Assembly (NCBI GenBank): GCA_049890295.1
Contig: JBMHBP010000025.1
Coordinates: 1-64,000 of the forward strand
Length of the DNA stretch: 64,000 nt
From: GCA-2862585 sp049890295
GTDB lineage: Bacteria; Bacteroidota; Bacteroidia; Flavobacteriales; UBA7312
Direction: 5' to 3'
In this document: positions 45,008 through 54,175 of the stretch, piece by piece
Layout: each line of letters opens with the position of its first letter
Position numbering within the stretch: position 1 is the stretch's first letter
Notes under the pieces: generated by a model
The model's database searches: none
The model's input: the letters and a program-made list of their open reading frames with translations, nothing else
What the model was told of the DNA's origin: nothing
Program-made: the position numbers and the translations under genes

Positions 45008-46054
45008 ATGAGAAGTGTTTTCCCCTTGTTAATTGTTCTAGTTTTAGCATTTTCATCTTGCATTACCATAGAGACCAGTTCATCTGGCTTCAAGGATGAA
45101 ATTTATTATTCTGCAAGTACCTATACTGAAAAAGCAATTGAAGAAGAATCGGTCATTCAGAACGAAGAAAATTATAATACTACAGATGAATCTACTGAAG
45201 TAGATGAATATAGTGATGAATATTCAAGTGACGATTATTATGATTATCAATATTCAACTCGTTTGAGACGTTTTCATGGACCAAGTTTTGGCTTTGGTTA
45301 TTACAACAACTACTTTACCAATTCCTTTTGGTATTCAAACAATCCATACCATTGTGGAGTTAGTATATATTATGGTTATAATTTTTGGAATCCACATTAT
45401 TATGATCCATTTTATGCTTATTCTTACCACCCTTTCTACTACAATTCATTTTATCATTACCCTACACACTATCATAATCATTATCACGACCATTTGTTAT
45501 CATCGTACTATCCAACATACTATAACTCATACGATAATAACAGTATTTACTATGGACCAAGAGATAATAATACAAACAAAACTCCTGAGCGATTTGCAAC
45601 CTTATACTCCTCTCAAATAAAAAATAGACCCCCTCAATCGACTTATTCTAACTCAAGTCTTGACGATAATAAGAAACCACTGTACACAACCAAACCCTCT
45701 TTAAATAATTTTAGTGATCGTCCTGCTAGTAAGATTAATAATTCCTTTGATACTAATAATTCGGATACTAAGCCTAATAATTTCAATAATAGGCCAGCTT
45801 ACAATAGTGTAAACTCTCAAGTCCAACAAAATAGCAAACCTGATTTTTCTCTACCCACTAACCAAAAGCCATCTAATAACTATCAAAAACCTTCCAGATA
45901 TTCGAAACCTTCAAAAACAAAAAAGCCTTTCGAAAATAAAATAAACACATCACCATCAAGAAATAATAACTCATATTCTACTCCGTCTTTTAACTCTTCT
46001 CCAAAAAGTTTTCAGAGAAGTTCATCCCCAAGAGGTGGTAGAAGCCCAAGATAA
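45008..46054 (+). CDS. His/Tyr/Asn-rich low-complexity lipoprotein
   Basis: A 348-residue predicted lipoprotein (signal peptide with lipobox AFSSC, Cys about residue 18). Three low-complexity parts follow: an acidic Glu/Asp/Tyr-rich stretch (residues 24-80), a His/Tyr/Phe-rich core (about 88-185, with HYHNHYHDH and many YY and YN pairs), and a basic Asn/Ser/Pro/Lys-rich tail to the C-terminus. No known domain is recognisable. Such composition suggests an extracytoplasmic structural or metal-binding function, but nothing proves it. It is 6 nt upstream of the OmpP1/FadL-like gene, so likely in the same operon. A perfect palindrome lies just before its start codon. Confidence 0.65.
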   Translation: MRSVFPLLIVLVLAFSSCITIETSSSGFKDEIYYSASTYTEKAIEEESVIQNEENYNTTDESTEVDEYSDEYSSDDYYDYQYSTRLRRFHGPSFGFGYYNNYFTNSFWYSNNPYHCGVSIYYGYNFWNPHYYDPFYAYSYHPFYYNSFYHYPTHYHNHYHDHLLSSYYPTYYNSYDNNSIYYGPRDNNTNKTPERFATLYSSQIKNRPPQSTYSNSSLDDNKKPLYTTKPSLNNFSDRPASKINNSFDTNNSDTKPNNFNNRPAYNSVNSQVQQNSKPDFSLPTNQKPSNNYQKPSRYSKPSKTKKPFENKINTSPSRNNNSYSTPSFNSSPKSFQRSSSPRGGRSPR

Positions 46055-46060
46055 TTTTTT

Positions 46061-47533
46061 ATGAAATATTCACTTTTTTACATTTTATTTTTAACATCGT
46101 TTATATCTTTTGCTCAAAACCATCAAGACGCTTTGTTATTCTCTGAAAACGAAATAGTTGGAACAGCCAGAAGTGCTTCAATGGCTAATGCATTTGGTGC
46201 ATTAGGAGCAGACCTTTCAGTTTTGAGCACAAACCCCGCAGGATTAGGTGTTTATCAATCTTATGAGTTCGCCTATTCTTTAAATTTAAGTGGAAGGGAT
46301 ATGACTTCTTACTTCAAAAACAATAAAATTGTCAATAGTAATGGTAATTTTAATGTCCCATCAATTGGTATGATAGTACCAGTTTATAGTAATGTTGATT
46401 CTGATTGGAGAAGAGCCAACATTGGGTTTGCGTACAATACACACTCTATTTTTAAATCAAGTACTATTCAGAATGGTTTTAATTCGAATTCATCACTAGT
46501 TGATGTTTTTTTGGCTTCAGCTAAAGGTAATATGCTAAACGATTTAGACGTATTTTTTGAACGTGGTGCTTTCGAAACAGACTTAATTGATTTGAATACT
46601 GATACTACTGGGTGGATTGATGATGGTAATTATTTTAGAGAAGTAATGACTGGTCAAGACCAATTTAAGCAAACTAACACCTCTGGCTCTGCTGGGGAAT
46701 TTGCCATAAGCTATGCAGGTTCATACCAGGAAAAACTGTATTTAGGTGCTACTATTGGTTTAACCTCATTAAACTACCAAAATTCATCTAGGTATAATGA
46801 AAGAAATTTTGAAGATACTGCTTCAACCGTTCAGTATTTTGACATGTATGAGAATAGGTATACTACAGGAAGTGGTGTAAATCTAAAATTAGGTGCTATT
46901 TACAGAGCAAGCGATAATCTTAGATTAGGAATGTCATGGCATTCTCCCACTCTGTATGACATGCATGATGAATGGGAGATGAGTATTAAAACACAACACT
47001 CTTTAAATGACAGTAATTATGCTTATTCCTATACTTCACCTTATGGAATTTATGATTATAATGTTAATACTCCAATGAAGTTAATTGGTAGTGCAGCTGT
47101 TATTCTTGATAGACTTCTTTTAAGTGCAGATATAGAGTATGTTGATTATTCTACAATGAAATTAGATGGTGATGACTATAATTATTTTAGCAGACAAAAT
47201 AGTATAATCGCTTCATCTTATACCGATGTAGTTAATACTAGGATTGGAGCTGAATTAAATCTGTCCCCTTTAGTTATTAGAGGTGGTTACGCCTACTATG
47301 AAAATCCAATCCTAAAAGATGGCGTTGATGAGCCTGTTGATAATATTAGAAATGAAAGAAAGTCATACAGTCTTGGTATTGGAAAGAGAGGGAAATATAG
47401 ATATATTGATTTAGCTTATGTATTTACAGAGTTTGAAAAAGCCGGTTCACTCTACAACACGTTTTTTGAACCATCACACAAGTTGATTAACACTACCTAT
47501 AGTTTAATCTTTACTATGGGTTGGAAGTTTTAA
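46061..47533 (+). CDS. OmpP1/FadL/TodX-family outer-membrane transporter
   Basis: A 490-residue outer-membrane beta-barrel. Signal peptide residues 1-17 (end SFAQ) is followed by the family N-terminus ENEIVGTARSASMANAFGALG and the conserved LSTNPAGLGVYQSYEFAYS that forms the hatch region, then alternating strands ending in an aromatic C-terminus (GWKF). FadL relatives carry hydrophobic molecules such as long-chain fatty acids across the outer membrane; the Bacteroidota members also occur with other substrates. It overlaps the convergent TPR gene by 4 nt and follows the His/Tyr-rich lipoprotein gene. Confidence 0.88.
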   Translation: MKYSLFYILFLTSFISFAQNHQDALLFSENEIVGTARSASMANAFGALGADLSVLSTNPAGLGVYQSYEFAYSLNLSGRDMTSYFKNNKIVNSNGNFNVPSIGMIVPVYSNVDSDWRRANIGFAYNTHSIFKSSTIQNGFNSNSSLVDVFLASAKGNMLNDLDVFFERGAFETDLIDLNTDTTGWIDDGNYFREVMTGQDQFKQTNTSGSAGEFAISYAGSYQEKLYLGATIGLTSLNYQNSSRYNERNFEDTASTVQYFDMYENRYTTGSGVNLKLGAIYRASDNLRLGMSWHSPTLYDMHDEWEMSIKTQHSLNDSNYAYSYTSPYGIYDYNVNTPMKLIGSAAVILDRLLLSADIEYVDYSTMKLDGDDYNYFSRQNSIIASSYTDVVNTRIGAELNLSPLVIRGGYAYYENPILKDGVDEPVDNIRNERKSYSLGIGKRGKYRYIDLAYVFTEFEKAGSLYNTFFEPSHKLINTTYSLIFTMGWKF

Positions 47534-49011
47534 TCACCAATTCTTTCCAATGCTGTTTTAGCTTTTTGTTCTAGACTTTGTTCATAAAGGTGGTTATCCA
47601 TTTCAATACATTTTTTGAAATACAACTTAGCATTTTTGATATCATTCCTATTTTCATAAATTAAACCAAGTTGTAAGGCGGATTTTGCAGAAAAGAATAA
47701 GTTATTTTTATTACCTTTTTCTATTGTTTTCTTGTAGAAAACAATAGCTGAATCAATATCATTCAATTTTTCAAGTGTTCTTGCATAACGGTAGTTATAA
47801 CTAAGTTCATCATATATATTATTATTGATGGTGTTATGACTTCTGTAAGTGTTCAATTCCTCAATAGCTTTATTAAAATACCCACCATCAAACAATAATC
47901 TGGCTCTTATTAGGCAAGGGTGGGGTTGTATTTCATTTTCAAAATGAAATTGAGCTTCTTTGTCAGCCCCTATTCTTATATCACCAACTTTGTTGATTCT
48001 ATCTCTATATAGTTTAAAGTTTGTAATATCATTTTGTAAAAGATAATTCCAGCTTAGTCTTAACAATGCACTTTTCTTGTAATTAAAACCATTGAATTCA
48101 TTAACATATTTTTTTAAAAGAATAGAGCTACTAAAATCTAATTTATTCTGTTTACAAATCGATAGTAAATAATCTAAATAATGAAAGTTATAATATGCTG
48201 CAGATTTATTTCTTTTTTCCAGTATATCCAAAGCTAAATCATTTTGATAAAGTTTTGTTGCTAATCTGTTTGAAGCAAACTTTAATAAAATATACTCACT
48301 ATTTTTAATTTCTTTTAAAATAATTTTGAGATCATTCGGTTCATTTTCTAAATTCATTTTAAGAAAGGCATACAAAAAGTAAGTTTCCTCAACCATGTAA
48401 GAAAATGAATGACTTGATTTCATTTCTAAAATGGTGTTTTTTATCAGTGTTAGACCTTTTTGAATACCACCTTCCATCCCAATAGTAGATAAAATCCAGT
48501 TATACTTCTCAGGTACACTTCCAATAATAGCATAAAGTACTCCAAGACTTTTTTTAGTGGGTGTAAAATTTGGATATAGTTTTTCATTTTCTTTAAGTAA
48601 ACGATACGCTTTATTTATTTCAAAAGCTGCAGTAAAGTATTCTCCAAATTTTATTCTATTAGTAGCCCATTGTAAATGAATTTCTGCTTCACTATATAGT
48701 TTCCAAGGTGATGACGACTTATCATTTTCTATAAACTCTATTCGAATATCTTTATTAGCCTTTAGCTTTTTATAATCTGAGGGTTCTTCTCCAATTTGAA
48801 TTATAAGATAATCAGAATAATTATCAATTAAGTGAACTAAATTATTATTTGGATTTTCTTCTTTTTCCAAATTGAGCCAGTAATTGGCTTCTTCAAATTT
48901 TAGTTGAACAGTTGATTTATATGCATTTTTACAATTTAAATTCCAATCAAATTTTGCGTGTGCAAACTGAGATGTGAAGCAGCAAAATAGTATGACTAAA
49001 AATTTTTGCAT
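47530..49011 (-). CDS. Exported tetratricopeptide-repeat protein
   Basis: A 493-residue protein with a signal peptide (residues 1-19, SQFAHA) and a series of helical repeats. The C-terminal half shows TPR-like units (YARTLEKLNDIDSAIVFYKKTIE, SALQLGLIYENRNDIKNAKLYFK). The N-terminal half has the family-like QWATNRIKFGEYFTAAFEINKAYRLL. TPRs mediate protein contacts; no partner is evident. Its ATG sits directly after a hairpin and run of Ts that ends the upstream operon (49012-49040), which may make its expression depend on read-through or on its own promoter at 49043-49050. Confidence 0.8.
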   Translation of the reverse strand: MQKFLVILFCCFTSQFAHAKFDWNLNCKNAYKSTVQLKFEEANYWLNLEKEENPNNNLVHLIDNYSDYLIIQIGEEPSDYKKLKANKDIRIEFIENDKSSSPWKLYSEAEIHLQWATNRIKFGEYFTAAFEINKAYRLLKENEKLYPNFTPTKKSLGVLYAIIGSVPEKYNWILSTIGMEGGIQKGLTLIKNTILEMKSSHSFSYMVEETYFLYAFLKMNLENEPNDLKIILKEIKNSEYILLKFASNRLATKLYQNDLALDILEKRNKSAAYYNFHYLDYLLSICKQNKLDFSSSILLKKYVNEFNGFNYKKSALLRLSWNYLLQNDITNFKLYRDRINKVGDIRIGADKEAQFHFENEIQPHPCLIRARLLFDGGYFNKAIEELNTYRSHNTINNNIYDELSYNYRYARTLEKLNDIDSAIVFYKKTIEKGNKNNLFFSAKSALQLGLIYENRNDIKNAKLYFKKCIEMDNHLYEQSLEQKAKTALERIGD

Positions 49012-49040
49012 AAAAAAAGGGACACTGTTAACAGGATCCC
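49012..49040 (-). terminator. Hairpin and T-run after the zinc-ribbon gene
   Basis: On the minus strand GGGATCCTGTTAACAGTGTC plus CC forms an imperfect stem (GGGA/TCCC and CTGT/ACAG with one G-U pair and one mismatch) followed by seven Ts, between the zinc-ribbon gene and the TPR gene. The T-run ends at the TPR start codon. Confidence 0.75.
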
Positions 49041-49042
49041 TA

Positions 49043-49050
49043 CAAATTTA
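49043..49050 (-). promoter_or_regulatory. Predicted -7 element (TAAATTTG) of the TPR gene
   Basis: Minus-strand TAAATTTG. Transcription would start about 4 nt downstream, that is at the first bases of the GGGATCC hairpin, so the leader itself would be the terminator-like hairpin. Confidence 0.45.
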
Positions 49051-49062
49051 TAGTAAAATAAA

Positions 49063-49827
49063 TTAGGCTTCTTCTTTTTCAAACATTTTTGAATCGATTA
49101 GAATACGACCACAATGTTCACAAACAATTATCTTTTTGTGTGTTTTTATATCTAACTGACGTTGTGGTGGAATCTTACTAAAACAACCTCCGCAAGCATC
49201 TCTTTGTACGGATACTACCGCTAGACCATTTCTAGAATTTTTTCTAATTCTTTTATAGGCTGTTAATAATCTTTCATCAACAACTTTTTCAGCATCTGTA
49301 GATTGTTTCAATAACTTTTTCTCATCTTTTTCAGTTTCTGAAACTATTGAATCAAGTTCTTTTTTCTTTTCATCAAAAATCTCAGTACGCTCATTGAGTT
49401 GTTCAGTTGAACTAGTTTTGGTTTCGTTAAGAAAATCAATTTTTGATAAACTATCATTGATTTTCTTATTAGCAAGCTCAATTTCTAAGTTTTGGAATTC
49501 TATTTCTTTTGTTAAAGAATCGTATTCTCTATTATTTTTGATAGATTCAAGCTGCTTATTATATTTTTTAATTAACTCCTCAGCTTCTTTGATTGATAGT
49601 TTTCTTTTAGCGATGAAATTTTCTTTATCGGCTATATCAGCGTCGATTTTTTCAATTCTCGTTTCTAAACCTTTTAAATCATCTTCAAGATCTTGAACTT
49701 CTAAGGGTAATTCACCTCTTACAGTTCTAATTTTATCAATTTCAGAATCTATAATTTGTAATTGATGCAATGCTTGAAGTTTTTCTTCTACTGAAAATTC
49801 AGTTGTTGCAGCTTTCTTTTTTGCCAT
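49063..49827 (-). CDS. Coiled-coil protein with C-terminal C4 zinc ribbon
   Basis: A 254-residue protein. Residues about 15-185 are a long antiparallel coiled coil rich in K, E, L and I; the C-terminal domain is a zinc ribbon with CGGCFSKIPPQ and CEHCGRILI (two CxxC pairs). This is the widespread family seen next to Nif3/YbgI proteins, thought to bind nucleic acid or an RNA-associated partner; exact function is not known to me. Its ATG directly overlaps the Nif3-like gene's end (both at 49827), supporting a functional pair. A terminator hairpin follows. Confidence 0.87.
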   Translation of the reverse strand: MAKKKAATTEFSVEEKLQALHQLQIIDSEIDKIRTVRGELPLEVQDLEDDLKGLETRIEKIDADIADKENFIAKRKLSIKEAEELIKKYNKQLESIKNNREYDSLTKEIEFQNLEIELANKKINDSLSKIDFLNETKTSSTEQLNERTEIFDEKKKELDSIVSETEKDEKKLLKQSTDAEKVVDERLLTAYKRIRKNSRNGLAVVSVQRDACGGCFSKIPPQRQLDIKTHKKIIVCEHCGRILIDSKMFEKEEA

Positions 49828-50924
49828 TATTTCAAGTAATTGATAGGGTTTGTGTTCACACGTGATAAACGGGTGGCAAACTTAGTAAATTTTTTCTTAA
49901 GAATATCATTTATTAATTCTTTGGTAAATTGTTCACTTTCATAATGACCAATATCGGCAATTATAATGTCGTTTTCAGCATCAAAGAATTGATGATATTT
50001 AAAATCAGCACTAATAAAAATATCTGCCCCTAATGATTTTGCTTTTGCTAGCAAAAATGAACCTGAACCACCACATACTGCAACTGTTTTAATCTGATTT
50101 TTTACCAGATTTGTATGACGAATACAGTCTGTTTTCATTACTGATTTGAGATGGTTTAAAAAATCAACACTATCCATTGGTGAATGTAAAGTGCCAATCA
50201 AGCCAGAGCCTATATTTTGGTTATTGTTAGAAAGTTTATACACCTCAAAAGCTACCTCCTCATATGGGTGATTAGCAAACATCTCTTTAAGTATCTTACC
50301 TTCAATGTGTGAAGGAAAGATTAGTTCAATTTTAGTTTCACTTTCGGTTTGTAACTTATTTTTTTCTCCAATAGTAGGTTGACTTTTTTCATTACCCATA
50401 AATGTTCCATAACCATCACTACTAAAACTACAGTGACTGTAATTTGAAATATTTCCAGCCCCAGCCTTCCATAATGCAGATTTTAATTCTGACTCGTACC
50501 CTTTAGGGCAGAATACCACTAATTTTTTTAACACATCTGACTTTTCATTCAGTATTTTGGTTTCTGTTAAACCTATCCTTTTAGCTATAGTACTATTTAC
50601 GCCTTGTAATATATTATCGAGATTGGTATGAATGGCATATATTGCAATATCGTTTTTAATAGCTTTTAATATTACACGTTCAATGTATGTTGACCCATTA
50701 ATTTTTTTGAGGCCATCAAATACTATTGGATGATGAGCAATAACAAGATCACATTTTTCCGAAATGGCTTCATCAATAACATCTTCTGTGCAGTCTAGAG
50801 TAATTAACGCTCTGTTCACAGTATTATTTTTATCACCGATAATTAAACCAGAATTGTCATAACTTTCCTGTAAATGCAATGGAGCTATTGTCTCCAGATA
50901 ATTTGTAATGTCTTTGATTTTCAT
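49827..50924 (-). CDS. Nif3-like dinuclear metal centre protein
   Basis: A 365-residue Nif3/YbgI-family protein. The metal-binding histidines are in LVIAHHPIVFDGLKKI and AIYAIHTNLDN, and the C-terminal ligands in IADIGHYESEQF. The middle insertion domain (about residues 125-230, with FCPKGYESELKSALWKAGAG) marks the long YqfO form. Family members form hexameric toroids; roles proposed include nucleotide/GTP-cyclohydrolase-like chemistry, unproven. The coding unit is Nif3-zinc ribbon. A -7 element ends 5 nt before its ATG, suggesting a leaderless mRNA. Confidence 0.92.
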   Translation of the reverse strand: MKIKDITNYLETIAPLHLQESYDNSGLIIGDKNNTVNRALITLDCTEDVIDEAISEKCDLVIAHHPIVFDGLKKINGSTYIERVILKAIKNDIAIYAIHTNLDNILQGVNSTIAKRIGLTETKILNEKSDVLKKLVVFCPKGYESELKSALWKAGAGNISNYSHCSFSSDGYGTFMGNEKSQPTIGEKNKLQTESETKIELIFPSHIEGKILKEMFANHPYEEVAFEVYKLSNNNQNIGSGLIGTLHSPMDSVDFLNHLKSVMKTDCIRHTNLVKNQIKTVAVCGGSGSFLLAKAKSLGADIFISADFKYHQFFDAENDIIIADIGHYESEQFTKELINDILKKKFTKFATRLSRVNTNPINYLK

Positions 50925-50929
50925 TAATC

Positions 50930-50937
50930 CAAAAATA
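50930..50937 (-). promoter_or_regulatory. Predicted -7 element (TATTTTTG) of the Nif3 operon
   Basis: Minus-strand TATTTTTG, 5 nt before the ATG at 50924; no -33 TTG at normal spacing. Confidence 0.4.
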
Positions 50938-50959
50938 TAACTTTATTATAATAATTTTA

Positions 50960-50967
50960 TATATTTG
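50960..50967 (+). promoter_or_regulatory. lpxK: Predicted lpxK -7 element TATATTTG
   Basis: Exact TAnnTTTG match 34 nt before the ATG at 51002, in the divergent region with the Nif3 operon. Confidence 0.45.
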
Positions 50968-51001
50968 TTAATCTGAAAAAATTATTTCCTTGTTTTTGAA
51001 T

Positions 51002-52057
51002 ATGCCGTTTTTACGACTTTTACTTTTACCTGTCTCTTTACTCTATGGCTTATTTGTATATTTAAGAAATTTATCTTTTGATTTAGGTCTTTTTTGTTCC
51101 AAAGAATATTCTGTTCCAATTATTTCTGTCGGCAACCTGTGTTCAGGAGGTAGTGGGAAATCACCTCACGTTGAATATATCCTAAGTTTATTAAAGGATT
51201 ATAAAAACATCGCTGTTTTGAGTAGGGGCTATGGAAGAGATACTTCTGGATTCAAGTGGGTTGATCAAAACTCCATTGTACTAGATGTTGGTGATGAGCC
51301 ATTACAAATTTTAAGAAAATTCCCTCAAGTAAGAGTAGCGGTTTCTGAAAATCGAAATATAGGAATTCAAGCTATAATTCATGATGAGAATAAATTAATT
51401 GTACTCGATGATGCTTTTCAGCACCGATGGGTTAAGCCAGGGCTAAATATTTTATTAACAACCTATGACAATTTATTTATAAATGACTATTTATTACCCT
51501 ATGGAAACCTTCGAGAATCCAGAAAAAGAGCAGACAGAGCCGACATCATAGTAGTAACTAAAACTCCAAACCCACTATTACCACTTGATGAATACAGGCT
51601 AAAAGAACAGATCTCACCGTTTTATCACCAAAAACTATGTTATTCTTACATCAATTATTTACCATTGAAAGGCGTATTTTCAAACATTAACTTTGCTTTG
51701 GATGGTAAAGATGTAGTGTTATTTTCAGCAATAGCACATAGTAAAGAATTGGTCGATTATGTTCAGTCAAAATCTAATTTGGTTGAACATTTTGAATTTA
51801 GAGACCATTATAATTTCAAAAAAAAGGATATTCAAAAAATTATTGACTGTTTTAAAAAGATTAAATCAGAAGAAAAGTTAATTTTGACAACTGAAAAGGA
51901 TGCTACTAGATTGGCAATTTTCAAGAGTTACTTTGAAGGTCTTCCTATTGTTTTTTTGCCAATAGAAGTTAAATTTCAAGGAAAAACTAACTTTAACCAC
52001 TTAATCTTACAATATGTTAAACAGAATATCATCGATAACACAATTTCTAAAAACTAA
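51002..52057 (+). CDS. lpxK: Tetraacyldisaccharide 4'-kinase
   Basis: A 351-residue inner-membrane kinase that phosphorylates the lipid A precursor at the 4' position. An N-terminal hydrophobic segment (LLLLPVSLLYGLFVYLRNL) precedes the Walker A-like ISVGNLCSGGSGKSPHVEYI and later AVLSRGYGRDTSG and LIVLDDAFQHRWVKPGLNILL (the catalytic Asp-rich motif DDAFQH). I use the ATG at 51002 rather than a TTG 4 codons earlier because lipid A kinases of this group start near this point. It overlaps the purine nucleoside phosphorylase gene by 44 nt in another frame. Confidence 0.94.
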   Translation: MPFLRLLLLPVSLLYGLFVYLRNLSFDLGLFCSKEYSVPIISVGNLCSGGSGKSPHVEYILSLLKDYKNIAVLSRGYGRDTSGFKWVDQNSIVLDVGDEPLQILRKFPQVRVAVSENRNIGIQAIIHDENKLIVLDDAFQHRWVKPGLNILLTTYDNLFINDYLLPYGNLRESRKRADRADIIVVTKTPNPLLPLDEYRLKEQISPFYHQKLCYSYINYLPLKGVFSNINFALDGKDVVLFSAIAHSKELVDYVQSKSNLVEHFEFRDHYNFKKKDIQKIIDCFKKIKSEEKLILTTEKDATRLAIFKSYFEGLPIVFLPIEVKFQGKTNFNHLILQYVKQNIIDNTISKN

Positions 52058-52829
52058 AGTTTCATCTTCACCTAAAATAGGTATAATTTTAGGTACCGGA
52101 CTTGGTGGTCTAGTGGAAGATATTGACACAGAAATTATTATCCCTTATGAAGACATTCCTGATTTTCCAGTTTCAACTGTGGAAGGGCACAAGGGTAAAT
52201 TAATTTTTGGAAAATTATCAGGCCAAGACGTTGTTGCTATGCAAGGTCGTTTTCATTTTTATGAAGGATACACCATACAAGAAGTAACTCTACCAGTTAG
52301 AGTAATGAAATTATTAGGAATTGAATACTTAATGATATCTAATGCTAGCGGAGGAGTCAATCCAGATTATGAAATTGGAGATTTGATGATTCTAAATGAC
52401 CATATTAATTTAATTCCAAGTCCACTAATCGGGCCGAATGATGACAGCTTAGGGCCTAGATTCCCAGACATGAGTGATGTTTATGATCAAAATCTTATTC
52501 ACAAAGCCTTAGAAATTGGTCATGAAAATAATTTTAGAATTTCTCAAGGAGTCTATACTGCTGTAACAGGCCCATGTTTAGAAACTCCAGCAGAGTATAA
52601 GTATTTGAGAATTATCGGTTCTGACACTGTAGGAATGTCAACCGTACCTGAAGTAATAATAGCAAGGCATATGAATATACCCTGTTTTGCAATATCGGTC
52701 ATCACAGATCTTGGTGTTGAAGGAAAGATCAAAAAGGTCAGTCATGAAGAAATTCAAACTGTTGCCGAAGTAGCCGAACCAAAACTAACCACCATCATAA
52801 AAGCACTTATTACTTATGTTTCAACTTAA
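52014..52829 (+). CDS. Purine nucleoside phosphorylase
   Basis: A 271-residue trimeric-type PNP, cleaving purine nucleosides to free base and ribose 1-phosphate for salvage. Motifs are GIILGTGLGGLVEDID, VEGHKGKLIFGKL, MQGRFHFYEGYT, SNASGGVNPDYEIGDLMILN, and the purine-binding VGMSTVPEVIIARHMNI. The first 44 nt overlap the end of lpxK in another frame, so the start ATG at 52014 depends on the family's N-terminal alignment (a later ATG would lose part of the fold). The next gene overlaps it by 14 nt, making a three-gene unit. Confidence 0.94.
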   Translation: MLNRISSITQFLKTKVSSSPKIGIILGTGLGGLVEDIDTEIIIPYEDIPDFPVSTVEGHKGKLIFGKLSGQDVVAMQGRFHFYEGYTIQEVTLPVRVMKLLGIEYLMISNASGGVNPDYEIGDLMILNDHINLIPSPLIGPNDDSLGPRFPDMSDVYDQNLIHKALEIGHENNFRISQGVYTAVTGPCLETPAEYKYLRIIGSDTVGMSTVPEVIIARHMNIPCFAISVITDLGVEGKIKKVSHEEIQTVAEVAEPKLTTIIKALITYVST

Positions 52830-54162
52830 TATCTATCTACTAACAATTTGTGTATTGTTTTTTAGTATTGACACAAAAAGTCAAGAGTATGAAAATGTAG
52901 AACTTTTATATCACTGGAGTGAAGATTCTTTAGTAGGCTCTGAAAGTTTTGATAACGTTTATAATGAAATTTGGGGTATAACGAATAATGGGAGAGAGTA
53001 TGCAATAATTGGTTCTACAGCAGGCACACATTTTTTTGACCTAACTGAAAGTAATAGTATTAGTGAGGTTGCCTTTGTTGCAGGAAAGGTTCAAGGTTCA
53101 GAAATTATACACCGTGATTATCACGATTTTAAAAATCTCTTATATGCTGTGTCAGACGAAGGACAAAGCTCTCTTCAAATTATAGATTTCAGCACATTGC
53201 CCGACTCAGTAAGTTTAGTGTATGATTCTTCAGAACTATTTCAGCGATCTCACAATATATTTATTGATACAGCTACAGCGAAACTATATTCTACTAATGG
53301 CGATATTTATTCTCTTGAAAATCCACTAGATCCAACATTAATATATAACACCTCATTATTAAGTTGTCATGACATGTATGTACAAAACGATACAGCCTAT
53401 ATTAATGGTGGTTATGATGGTTTTTTTATTGTAGATTTTAGTCAAACTACACCAGAAAATCAATATCACCAAGTCCTTGGGTCATTACCAACGTATCCCG
53501 ATCAAGGTTATAATCATTCAGGTTGGCTTACAGCTGATGGAAACTATTATGTTATGGCTGATGAAACATGGGGAATGAGGATGAAAATGTTAGATCTTTC
53601 AGATTTTTCAAATATAGAAGTCATTTCATTATTTGGGTCAGAAGTAGATTCTAACTCAATCCCTCATAATCAAATTATAAGAGGAGATTATTTATATACA
53701 GCATATTATCATGACGGTTTATATGTTCACGATATTTCAGAACCCTCCCAACCAATATTGCTAGCTTATTATGATACATTTTTACCCAATCATCATGATA
53801 GTTACATGGGGGCGTGGGGGGTTTATCCATTTTTACCTTCAGGTAAAATTTTATTATCTGATATGCAAACTGGCTTGTATGTTTTTACTGTAACATATGA
53901 CAATCCTTTGAATATGGAAGCTAATTTTAGTAATGATATTTCATTATTTCCAAACCCAGCTAATGATTTCTTAACAATCGCAAATACTCATTTTATCTAT
54001 AACTCCATGCAATTAATTGATATCAATGGAAAAAGTGTTTTCAAGTCAGATTTGATACATCAAAATCACAAACTTGATATCAGTAAATACAGTCCAGGAA
54101 TTTATTCATTACGTCTCAGGGGTAAGCATAAATCAAAGTCATTTAAATTGATTATAGAATAA
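52816..54162 (+). CDS. T9SS-secreted LVIVD-repeat (choice-of-anchor B type) protein
   Basis: A 448-residue exported protein with a signal peptide (residues 1-22, end TKSQ) and a beta-propeller-like series of repeats with alternating YAxxxxxGLxxxDI-type strands, such as AIIGSTAGTHFFDLTE, AYINGGYDGFFIVDFSQ and YTAYYHDGLYVHDIS. The last 75 residues are a T9SS sorting domain (FPNPANDFLTI, IDINGKSVF, GIYSLRLRG). This matches the choice-of-anchor B/LVIVD group; no enzyme motif is seen. Its ATG lies inside the phosphorylase gene (14-nt overlap), an unusual link between a salvage enzyme and a surface protein. Confidence 0.83.
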   Translation: MFQLNIYLLTICVLFFSIDTKSQEYENVELLYHWSEDSLVGSESFDNVYNEIWGITNNGREYAIIGSTAGTHFFDLTESNSISEVAFVAGKVQGSEIIHRDYHDFKNLLYAVSDEGQSSLQIIDFSTLPDSVSLVYDSSELFQRSHNIFIDTATAKLYSTNGDIYSLENPLDPTLIYNTSLLSCHDMYVQNDTAYINGGYDGFFIVDFSQTTPENQYHQVLGSLPTYPDQGYNHSGWLTADGNYYVMADETWGMRMKMLDLSDFSNIEVISLFGSEVDSNSIPHNQIIRGDYLYTAYYHDGLYVHDISEPSQPILLAYYDTFLPNHHDSYMGAWGVYPFLPSGKILLSDMQTGLYVFTVTYDNPLNMEANFSNDISLFPNPANDFLTIANTHFIYNSMQLIDINGKSVFKSDLIHQNHKLDISKYSPGIYSLRLRGKHKSKSFKLIIE

Positions 54163-54175
54163 TCTTTAAATTAAC

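Noticed and set aside
45276..45620. Second open frame inside the His/Tyr-rich lipoprotein gene
   Set aside because: It is an out-of-frame shadow produced by the TAC/CAT-rich codons of the real gene; it has no start context or family features.
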